Positions 16,200-22,569 of a stretch of 26,710 bases of DNA are shown one piece after another. Positions within the stretch are counted from its first letter, which is position 1. Every line of letters starts with the position of its first letter. The position numbers and the translations under genes were made by a program. The DNA comes from Hyphomicrobiales bacterium (GTDB lineage Bacteria; Pseudomonadota; Alphaproteobacteria; Rhizobiales; JALURZ01): the NCBI GenBank assembly GCA_027058735.1, contig JALURZ010000125.1, forward strand, positions 3,016 through 29,725, written 5' to 3'. Below the pieces are notes generated by a model. That model saw only the letters and a list, made by a program, of their open reading frames with translations, ran no database searches and was not told where the DNA came from.

Positions 16200-16220
16200 A
16201 ACCGGCTCAAACCGCCGGTT
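16200..16220. repeat. Short hairpin between DUF1445 gene and dctP
   Basis: AACCGGC-TCAAACC-GCCGGTT is a perfect 7-bp inverted repeat with a 7-base loop in the 138-bp gap. On the minus strand it is not followed by a T-run. It may modulate readthrough into dctP or be a regulator site; the rest of the gap shows only the dctP ribosome-binding site. Confidence 0.45.
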
Positions 16221-16264
16221 TTCAAGAACACGAACAGTGCCCCTTGAATCCGATTTTAGCAAGC

Positions 16265-17101
16265 TTACAGGGCTTTCCCCCACTCCTTCACATCAAAAAC
16301 ACGTGTGTCATCGGCCGGACGATCCGTGATCAGCATGGCGCCCGGCTCATGGGTGATGCAGAATTCGGGCCTGGCCTGCTCCAGTGCCGATTGCGGCGTG
16401 ACCCCGCAGGCCCAAAACACCGGCACGTCACCGGATGCAACCTCCACGGGATCGCCGAAATCTGGTTTGCCCAGGTCCTCGATGCCGATCTGCGCCGGGT
16501 CGCCCGCATGCACCGGCGCGCCATGGGCATGCTCGAACCGCGCAGTGATTTCGGTGGCGCGCGCCACATCGCCGGGTTTCAGGGCGCGCATGGACACCAC
16601 CAGCTGCCCGCGGAACGGGCCGGCCGGCTCGGTCTGGATCGACGTCTTGAACATGGGCACGGCATGGCTGGTGCTGGTGTGCGGCAGCGCGATGCCGGCG
16701 CGCTCAAGCGCCTGTTCGAAGGTGAACGAACACCCCAGCACAAAGGTCACGAAATCATCCTGCCACAGATCGGTGATGTCGCGCAGCGTATCCGTATGCC
16801 GGCCGTTTCTGTAGACCCGGTAGGCGGGCACATCGCTGCGAATGTCGATATCCGCGCCAAGCGCGGGGAGAAACGGATCGCCCGGCCGCGACATGGCGAC
16901 AACCGGACAGGGCTTCGGATTGCGCCGGCAGAACAGCGCAAAGTCTTTCGCCGGCCCTTCGGGGAGGATCACCACATTGCCCTGGAGCCGGCCGGCGGCC
17001 AGACCCGCGGTCGGACCCGCATAGTCGCCGCGGCGGATGCGCGCGCGCGTTTCACGGATGTCCGGCCCGATATCAGGGCTGTGCTGCTGCGCCTGTCCCA
17101 T
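16265..17101 (-). CDS. DUF1445 / UPF0317 protein, D-glutamate-cyclase-like
   Basis: A 278-aa member of the YcsI/UPF0317 family. Diagnostic segments are FVLGCSFTFEQALERAGI (about 120-137), FRGQLVVSMR, HGAPVHAGDPAQIGIEDLGKPDFGD and DVPVFWACGVTPQ. The mammalian mitochondrial relative DGLUCY converts D-glutamate to 5-oxo-D-proline through this domain; bacterial members are often annotated only as putative hydro-lyases. A cyclase, hydratase or lactamase role on the acid carried by the adjacent TRAP system is an inference. GGGG precedes the ATG at 17101. It heads the series DUF1445-dctP-dctQ-dctM, with its own promoter region on the LysR side. Confidence 0.88.
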   Translation of the reverse strand: MGQAQQHSPDIGPDIRETRARIRRGDYAGPTAGLAAGRLQGNVVILPEGPAKDFALFCRRNPKPCPVVAMSRPGDPFLPALGADIDIRSDVPAYRVYRNGRHTDTLRDITDLWQDDFVTFVLGCSFTFEQALERAGIALPHTSTSHAVPMFKTSIQTEPAGPFRGQLVVSMRALKPGDVARATEITARFEHAHGAPVHAGDPAQIGIEDLGKPDFGDPVEVASGDVPVFWACGVTPQSALEQARPEFCITHEPGAMLITDRPADDTRVFDVKEWGKAL

Positions 17102-17217
17102 GGTCCCCCGACGGGTCGCGATGCGTCTCCCAATGGGCGCGCCCCGCGCGTGCTGATGCGCGCAGTCCGTCGCCTCTCCGGCTCTGCTTTTGTTGTTGTC
17201 GGCCGAATTTCGGGATC

Positions 17218-17246
17218 ACTGTAGAGATAAAATTTAATAAAATCAA
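17218..17246 (-). promoter_or_regulatory. Promoter for the DUF1445-TRAP operon
   Basis: Read on the minus strand, TTGATT (17246-17241) and TACAGT (17223-17218) are 17 bases apart, each matching consensus at 4/6. The start would be near 17211, with a leader of about 110 bases. The AT-rich stretch carrying ATAAAAT repeats overlaps the -35 and spacer, so the LysR-type protein encoded just upstream may act here. Confidence 0.5.
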
Positions 17247-17260
17247 AACGATAAAATTTA
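17226..17260. repeat. AT-rich direct repeats GATAAAATTTA
   Basis: GATAAAATTTA occurs at 17226-17236 and 17250-17260, and ATAAAAT also at 17237-17243, in a sharply AT-rich island in otherwise GC-rich DNA. The last copy overlaps the lysR stop codon. It is a candidate regulator site or bent-DNA segment. Confidence 0.5.
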
Positions 17261-18178
17261 TGGAGATGGATAGATTTCTTTTATGTTGTTTTCATCCAGA
17301 TACTCCTGCAGGTGTTCGCGCGCGAGGGTGGCGATCAACTCGGGAAGCGAGGTGACCGGCGTGGAGGGGAAGGTGATGTTGAAAACGATGTCGTTCAGCG
17401 CCAGATCGGTCCGCAGTTCGATGAGCGTGCCCTCGGCCAGATCGTCGCGAACGGCGGCGGCGGGCACCGCGCCGACCCCCATGCCCTTCTTGACCACATT
17501 GATCACGGTCTGCAGCGAGCCGAAGCCGTTGACCCGGGCGCGCGAGACATCGACCCGGCGCAACCCTTCCATCAGATCCTGATAGGGCCGTGTCGTGCGC
17601 TGAAACGTGAAGATGTCATGTTTCGTGAGATCGCCCGCCGACAGCACGCCCCTGGGCAGGCCCAGCGCCGGCGCCGCCGTCCAGATCATCTGATAGCTGC
17701 AGAACGGCCAGTTGTTCATGGACAGTCCGTTGACCGCATCCACCAGAAACGCGATATCCAGTTGCCGGTCCACCAGATCGGCGCGCAGGATGTCGGATAT
17801 GCCGGCGTGAATCTCGATCACCAGTTCGGGATATTGCGCGCGCATGAGCGCCAGGAAATCGGGAAACCAGGTCAGCGCCATGGTATCGGAAACACCGATG
17901 CGGATGATGCCAGAGGCTTTCGGGTCGGTGGAAATGGACGTGTAGATGTCATCGCGCAGGGACAGCAGTTTCTCCGCATAGGCGACCAGAGCCAGGCCCT
18001 TTGGCGTCAGCCGCGCCTGCCGCCCGGTGCGGTCGAACAGGGCGACGCCGAGGGATTGCTCGAGCTTGGAGATGCGCGCGGAAACAGCCGGCTGGGTCGT
18101 GTGCATCTTTTCCGCCGTGCGCTGAAAGCTGCCGATGGTCGCGACCCAGTAAAAAGTCTCGATCTGAATGAAATTCAT
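17258..18178 (-). CDS. LysR-family transcriptional regulator
   Basis: A 306-aa LysR-type regulator. The N-terminal winged helix-turn-helix reads FYWVATIGSFQRTAEKMHTT then QPAVSARISKLEQSLG and LFDRTGRQARLTPKG (residues 9-65). A linker helix and a two-lobed periplasmic-binding-like effector domain follow, with GIIRIGVSDT at the start of lobe 1. It probably binds a small acid as co-inducer. The gene begins 13 bases after the TetR-type gene stops, so the two are likely co-transcribed, and it precedes the DUF1445-TRAP operon in the same direction. That operon is its most likely target; autoregulation is not evident. Confidence 0.92.
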   Translation of the reverse strand: MNFIQIETFYWVATIGSFQRTAEKMHTTQPAVSARISKLEQSLGVALFDRTGRQARLTPKGLALVAYAEKLLSLRDDIYTSISTDPKASGIIRIGVSDTMALTWFPDFLALMRAQYPELVIEIHAGISDILRADLVDRQLDIAFLVDAVNGLSMNNWPFCSYQMIWTAAPALGLPRGVLSAGDLTKHDIFTFQRTTRPYQDLMEGLRRVDVSRARVNGFGSLQTVINVVKKGMGVGAVPAAAVRDDLAEGTLIELRTDLALNDIVFNITFPSTPVTSLPELIATLAREHLQEYLDENNIKEIYPSP

Positions 18179-18191
18179 GGCCCGGCCGCCA

Positions 18192-18845
18192 TCATTCCGG
18201 CATCAGTCCGCGCACGACAAGATCGCTCAGGGTTTCCTCCGCCCTGGCGAAGTCGCGCGCCGACAACCCCTCCTTGCCCAATATGGCGGAAATCTGGCTT
18301 GAGAAATCCGCATAGGTCTGGGTCGCCGCCCAGATCACGAAGAACAGATGGTAGGGATCGATGTCGCGGATCAGGCCCTTCTCGATCCACGCGCGCACCA
18401 CGGCGGCGCGTTCCTCGACATGGGCGCGAATTTCGCTGCGGATAACCTTTTCCAGCCGCGGCGCTCCCTGCAGGATTTCCATGGCGAAAAATCGCGACGC
18501 CATGGGATGCTCCCGGGAGAACCGGATTTTGCGGCCGATATAGGCGCGCAGTTCCGCGCCCGGATCGCCCTCGGCCCGCATGGCCTCGAGGGGTTCGATC
18601 CACATTTCCAGGATCTGCTGCAACACGCCCAGATAGATGTCCTCCTTGCGGCGGAAATAATACAGCAGGTTGGCCTTTGACAGCCCCGCCACGGCCGCGA
18701 TCCGGTCTATGGTCGCGCCCTCAAACCCGAACCGGCTGAAAACCTCGAGTGCCGCATCCAGGATGGTGCGCTCGCGCAGCGACTGAATGCGGGTCCGCTT
18801 GCGCACACGCACCTCCTCGCCATCCTTTGCCAGCCTCAGGGTCAT
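18192..18845 (-). CDS. RutR-like TetR-family regulator
   Basis: A 217-aa TetR/AcrR regulator. The helix-turn-helix spans about residues 28-70 (ILDAALEVFSRFGFEGATID, IAAVAGLSKANLLYYFRRKED). Along its length it resembles E. coli RutR, which senses uracil: LLYYF, YIGVLQQILEMW-like, ASRFFAMEILQGAP, IRDIDPYHLFFVIWAATQTYADF and the final VVRGLMPE align by eye with RutR segments. RutR controls pyrimidine degradation, and the divergent genes here encode MmsA and a carbamoylase, which suits that role. ATG 18845 is used because RutR has only a short N-terminal arm; the frame is open to 18950. Ligand identity is inferred, not shown. Confidence 0.85.
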   Translation of the reverse strand: MTLRLAKDGEEVRVRKRTRIQSLRERTILDAALEVFSRFGFEGATIDRIAAVAGLSKANLLYYFRRKEDIYLGVLQQILEMWIEPLEAMRAEGDPGAELRAYIGRKIRFSREHPMASRFFAMEILQGAPRLEKVIRSEIRAHVEERAAVVRAWIEKGLIRDIDPYHLFFVIWAATQTYADFSSQISAILGKEGLSARDFARAEETLSDLVVRGLMPE

Positions 18846-19021
18846 TGCGTGCCGTTTCGCTGCCTTCTCGCGCCGCGGCCGCGCACGGGCGCCCGCGGCC
18901 CAATAGATAAGTCTTGGATGGTCCGATGTATAGTGTAGGCTTTCGCCCATGAAATTGCACCCCGCGCGGGCCGGCCATGCGGCGGGTGGGGAAGTCCGGC
19001 AAACCAGGAGAGCGCGCGAAC

Positions 19022-20521
19022 ATGACGCAGACGATCACAAACCGGATCGCCGGCGCCGCGGTCAGGGCCGCGGGCCGCGATACCACGCCCGTCTTTAACC
19101 CGGCGAGCGGCGAGGAGATCGCGCGCGTCGTGAACTCCGGCGCAAGCGAGATCGATGACGCCGTTGACGCCGCCAGGAATGCGCTTGGCGAATGGGCCGC
19201 CATGCCGGCGCTGAAACGCGCGCGCTTCATGTTCAGGTTCAAGCAATTGCTCGACGAACACGCCGACGATCTGGCCCGCGAAATCAGCCGCGAGCACGGC
19301 AAGACCCATGACGATGCCCTTGGCGAGGTGCAGCGCGGCATCGAGGTGGTGGATTTCGCCTGCGGCATTCCCGCCCTTTTGAAGGGCAGCTACAGCCGCA
19401 ATATCGCACCCGCGCTCGACAGTTATTCGGACCGCCAGCCGCTTGGCGTCGTGGCCGGCATCACGCCGTTCAATTTCCCCGCCATGGTGCCGATGTGGAT
19501 GTATCCGATCGCCATTGCGTGCGGCAACACCTTCATCCTCAAGCCCTCCGAGCGCGACCCATCCGCGCCCACGTTCGCCTGGGAGCTGTTTCAGCAGGCG
19601 GATTTTCCCGACGGTGTGCTCAATGTGGTTCATGGCGGCAAGCAGGCGGTGGACGCCATTCTCGATCATCGCGGCATCGCGGCGGTGAGTTTCGTCGGCT
19701 CGACGCCGGTCGCCGAATATGTATTTGCCCGCGGCACCGCGCAGGGCAAGCGGGTGCAGGCGCTGGGGGGCGCCAAGAACCACATGATCGTCATGCCCGA
19801 CGCGGATATGGATCAGGCCAGCGATGCGCTGATGGGCGCGGCCTTCGGCTCGGCGGGCGAGCGCTGCATGGCGGTTTCCGTGGCCGTGCCCGTGGGCGGG
19901 GACACCGCGGACCGGCTGGTCGAGAATCTCGTTCCCCGCATACAGGCGTTGAAGATCGGACCCAGCACCGACGCCCAGGCCCAAATGGGTCCGCTGATCA
20001 CCCGCCAGCACCTCGAAAAGGTCACCGGCCATATCGAGAAGGGCGTGGCCGAAGGCGCCGATCTCAAGGTCGACGGCCGCGGCGTTTCGATGCAGGGCTA
20101 TGAGGACGGCTTTTTCATCGGCGGCTCGCTGTTCGATCACGTCACCACGGATATGTCGATTTACCGCGAGGAGATATTCGGACCCGTCCTGTCGGTGGCG
20201 CGCGCCGGCACCTATGATGAGGCCGTTGCCATGATCAACGCCCATGAATTCGCCAACGGCACCGCGATTTTCACCCGCGACGGCGATGCGGCGCGCGATT
20301 TCGCCGAGCGCATAGAGGTCGGCATGGTCGGCATCAATGTCCCCATACCCGTGCCCGCCGCCAGCCACAGTTTCGGCGGCTGGAAACGCTCGCTGTTCGG
20401 CGATTACGCGGTTTACGGCCCCGAAGGCGTCAATTTCTACACCCGCCTCAAGACCGTTTCCGCGCGCTGGCCGGCCGGCATCCGTTCGGGCGCCGAATTC
20501 ACGTTTCCCAGTCTGGAGTGA
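19022..20521 (+). CDS. mmsA: Methylmalonate-semialdehyde dehydrogenase (CoA-acylating)
   Basis: A 499-aa aldehyde dehydrogenase converting methylmalonate semialdehyde to propionyl-CoA, or malonate semialdehyde to acetyl-CoA, with NAD and CoA. ITPFNFPAMVPMWMYPIAIACGNT (from residue 147, read in pieces) is the MmsA signature. The catalytic Cys is Cys282 in GSAGERCMA. Where ordinary aldehyde dehydrogenases carry the general-base Glu, this has Asn253 in GGAKNH, as in CoA-acylating MmsA. The end SFGGWKRSLFGDYAVYGPEGVNFYTR (in pieces) is also typical. ATG 19022 follows AGGAG; the frame opens at 18977. Its stop abuts the carbamoylase start, so both are co-transcribed. It serves valine, thymine, uracil/beta-alanine or inositol catabolism; the neighbours favour pyrimidines. 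Confidence 0.93.
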   Translation: MTQTITNRIAGAAVRAAGRDTTPVFNPASGEEIARVVNSGASEIDDAVDAARNALGEWAAMPALKRARFMFRFKQLLDEHADDLAREISREHGKTHDDALGEVQRGIEVVDFACGIPALLKGSYSRNIAPALDSYSDRQPLGVVAGITPFNFPAMVPMWMYPIAIACGNTFILKPSERDPSAPTFAWELFQQADFPDGVLNVVHGGKQAVDAILDHRGIAAVSFVGSTPVAEYVFARGTAQGKRVQALGGAKNHMIVMPDADMDQASDALMGAAFGSAGERCMAVSVAVPVGGDTADRLVENLVPRIQALKIGPSTDAQAQMGPLITRQHLEKVTGHIEKGVAEGADLKVDGRGVSMQGYEDGFFIGGSLFDHVTTDMSIYREEIFGPVLSVARAGTYDEAVAMINAHEFANGTAIFTRDGDAARDFAERIEVGMVGINVPIPVPAASHSFGGWKRSLFGDYAVYGPEGVNFYTRLKTVSARWPAGIRSGAEFTFPSLE

Positions 20522-20526
20522 GCCCC

Positions 20527-21768
20527 ATGACGGCTTCTGGAAACCTGCGCGTCAATGGCGAACGGCTGTGGCGGAGCCTGATGAGGATGGCCATGATCGG
20601 GGCGACCGAAAAAGGCGGCAACTGCCGCCTCGCGCTGAGCGATCCCGACCGCGAGGCCCGCGACCTGTTCGTCTCCTGGGCGCGCGAGGCCGGCTGTACC
20701 ATCACCATCGACAAGATGGGCAGTATCTTCGCGCGCCGCGCCGGCAGCGACGATACGCTGGCGCCGGTGATGATGGGCAGCCATCTCGATACCCAGCCCA
20801 CCGGCGGGCGCTTCGACGGCGTTCTTGGGGTGCTGAGCGCCCTTGAGGTGATCCGCACCCTCAACGATCTCGATTACCGCAGCGAACGGCCTCTCGAAAT
20901 CGCCATGTGGACCAATGAGGAGGGCTCGCGTTTCGCGCCCGCCATGCTGGCCTCGGGCGTCTTTGCCGGCGAATTCTCCCTTGAATTCGGCCACAGCCGG
21001 GCCGACCGCGACGGGCGCAGCGTGGGCGCGGAACTGGAGCGCATCGGCTATCTGGGCGATGAACCCGTCGGCGGTCGCGACATCCATGCGTTCTTCGAGG
21101 TGCATATCGAGCAGGGGCCGATACTCGAAGAAGAAGAAAAGACCATCGGCATCGTCACCGATGCGCAAGGGGTGCGCTGGTATGAGGTGACGCTCCAGGG
21201 TGTGGAATCCCACGCCGGACCGACGCCCATGGACCGGCGCAGGGACGCCCTTGTGGGGGCTGCGCGCATCGTCGAACGGGTCAACGAAATCGGCCTCGCC
21301 CACGCCCCGCTTGCCTGCGCCACGGTGGGCATGATGGAGGTGCACCCCAATTCGCGCAATGTCATTCCGGGCCGGGTGTTTCTGACCATCGATCTGCGCC
21401 ACCCCGACGACGGGGTGCTGGATGCGATGGAAGCGGAGTTTCGCGCGCGCAGCGACGAAATCGCGGCGGCCGCCGGCCTTGATCTCGAATGCGAAAAAAT
21501 CTTCGCCTATGCCCCCGTCGCCTTCGATCCGGGGTGCATCGAGGCGGTGCGCGAGGCGGCCGCAGGTCTCGGCCTCGGCGCGCGCGAGATCGTCTCGGGC
21601 GCGGGACACGATGCCTGCTACATTTCAAGGGTCGCGCCGAGCGCCATGATCTTCACGCCATGTATCGGTGGCATCAGCCACAACGAGGCGGAAGATATCA
21701 AGCCCGAATGGGCCGCCGCCGGGGCCGATGTGCTGCTGCGCGCGGTCATCGCCAAGGCCGGCGCCTGA
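20527..21768 (+). CDS. N-carbamoyl-amino-acid hydrolase / beta-ureidopropionase (M20 family)
   Basis: A 413-aa binuclear metalloenzyme of the hydantoinase/carbamoylase branch of peptidase family M20. It hydrolyses N-carbamoyl-beta-alanine or N-carbamoyl-L-amino acids to the amino acid, CO2 and ammonia. Metal ligands are visible: His86 and Asp97 in GSHLDTQPTGGRFDG, Glu131/Glu132 in WTNEEGSRFAP, and His193 in EVHIEQG. SHAGPTPMDRRRDA is the dimerisation-domain substrate motif, and SGAGHDACY lies near the C-terminus. ATG 20527 has GGAG eight bases before it; a GTG at 20518 overlapping the mmsA stop is also possible. Next to mmsA and a RutR-like regulator, beta-ureidopropionase (PydC) is the best guess; allantoate amidohydrolase and L-carbamoylase are alternatives. 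Confidence 0.88.
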   Translation: MTASGNLRVNGERLWRSLMRMAMIGATEKGGNCRLALSDPDREARDLFVSWAREAGCTITIDKMGSIFARRAGSDDTLAPVMMGSHLDTQPTGGRFDGVLGVLSALEVIRTLNDLDYRSERPLEIAMWTNEEGSRFAPAMLASGVFAGEFSLEFGHSRADRDGRSVGAELERIGYLGDEPVGGRDIHAFFEVHIEQGPILEEEEKTIGIVTDAQGVRWYEVTLQGVESHAGPTPMDRRRDALVGAARIVERVNEIGLAHAPLACATVGMMEVHPNSRNVIPGRVFLTIDLRHPDDGVLDAMEAEFRARSDEIAAAAGLDLECEKIFAYAPVAFDPGCIEAVREAAAGLGLGAREIVSGAGHDACYISRVAPSAMIFTPCIGGISHNEAEDIKPEWAAAGADVLLRAVIAKAGA

Positions 21769-21775
21769 CCCAGCC

Positions 21776-21791
21776 TTAACAGAGCGCTAAC
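21776..21791 (+). promoter_or_regulatory. CtrA-like box upstream of the 176-aa unknown gene
   Basis: TTAA-CAGAGCG-CTAAC has the same arrangement and same single mismatch to the CtrA consensus TTAA-N7-TTAAC as the box before the histidine kinase. It begins eight bases after the carbamoylase stop and lies 62 bases ahead of the next ATG. Confidence 0.48.
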
Positions 21792-21853
21792 ACTCTTTTT
21801 GGATACTGAGCGCCTGCTTGCGCGCTTGCGCGCGCCAATGACGGACGGGTTTC

Positions 21854-22384
21854 ATGGCCAAGGCATCCTTTCACAAGAACCAGCGGGTCTATGTCAAGAC
21901 GGTCGGCACATGGGCGCTTGTCGAGCGGGTCGTGCCGCAATGGGCCAAGGGCATCGATGAGCCGATCAAGGTGACCTATGATGTCGGCCTGGGGCGTGAA
22001 TTCGGCGCCGATGAACTGCAGGCCGAAGAAACCGCCGCCGTCGCCGATATGGATGTCGACGGCGACAGCTGGCGGCTCATTCGCGGCAAGAACAAGTGGA
22101 TGTCGCCGGACGAATGCGCCCATCACCCCTACCCCGGCACCTTCCCCATCATCGTCACCGGCGAGCGCGACTGGGGCGGCTGGCGGGTGCCCGGCGCGGA
22201 ATACGACCATGACCCGGCCAAGATCGAATATCAGGCGCGGGTGATCGCCAACTCCATCAAATGCGTCGCCATCCTGCGCGCCATGGTTTCCTACGCCGAG
22301 GAAGCGCCGGAAAATCTCTCCAACGCCATGGCCGCGATCGTCCAGGACGGCCGCAACGTCCTGCGCCAGATCGAAAACGGCTGA
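21854..22384 (+). CDS. Conserved-looking 176-aa protein of unknown function
   Basis: I do not recognise this family. No signal peptide or membrane segment is seen, so it is probably cytosolic. The first half looks beta-rich (HKNQRVYVKTVGTWALVERV, then DEPIKVTYDVGLGREFGADEL), reminiscent of a small SH3-like or Tudor-like barrel. A middle segment has many aromatics and His (WRLIRGKNKWMSPDECAHHP, RDWGGWRVPGAEYDHDP). The last 50 residues are helical (YQARVIANSIKCVAILRAMV). The ATG at 21854 is preceded by only a weak purine run. It is a single-gene unit between a CtrA-like box and a terminator, suggesting cell-cycle-linked expression. Confidence 0.75.
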   Translation: MAKASFHKNQRVYVKTVGTWALVERVVPQWAKGIDEPIKVTYDVGLGREFGADELQAEETAAVADMDVDGDSWRLIRGKNKWMSPDECAHHPYPGTFPIIVTGERDWGGWRVPGAEYDHDPAKIEYQARVIANSIKCVAILRAMVSYAEEAPENLSNAMAAIVQDGRNVLRQIENG

Positions 22385-22442
22385 ACCCGGCGGCACGGCT
22401 GACAAAACCCGCTTGTCTCCCGCCCGTGGCGTCGAGGGTGCG

Positions 22443-22470
22443 CGCCGCTTCAGGCGGCGGCGTATTTTTT
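22443..22470 (+). terminator. Rho-independent terminator after the 176-aa gene
   Basis: A CGCCGC-TTCAG-GCGGCG stem-loop is followed by GCG and then TATTTTTT. It lies 59 bases after the stop codon and before the pepN promoter. Confidence 0.6.
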
Positions 22471-22493
22471 CGCCCCGCAATCCTCCGCCCGCC

Positions 22494-22522
22494 TTGCCCC
22501 GGGCGCGCGCGCCGGCCTATAG
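22494..22522 (+). promoter_or_regulatory. Sigma-70-type promoter for pepN
   Basis: TTGCCC (22494-22499) and CTATAG (22517-22522) are 17 bases apart; TATAGG one base on is an equal -10 candidate. The start near 22530 leaves about 40 bases before the ATG at 22570. The layout resembles the TTGTCC/TATGAT promoter at 12535. Confidence 0.45.
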
Positions 22523-22569
22523 GTTGGGGCCCGGCGTTCCGCCCTGTTCCCGTTTGAGTGAGCCCCGCG

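Noticed and set aside
17226..17260. Repeat cluster as a CRISPR array
   Set aside because: Units are 7-11 bases, with no spacers of regular length and no cas genes nearby.
18914..18926. Imperfect palindrome TTGGATGGTCCGA as RutR operator between the regulator and mmsA
   Set aside because: It only loosely resembles TTGACCA-N2-TGGTCAA, with two mismatched pairs in its own symmetry; too weak to call.
18842..20368. 508-codon minus-strand frame opposite mmsA
   Set aside because: Shadow of mmsA, which carries all catalytic motifs in the plus frame.
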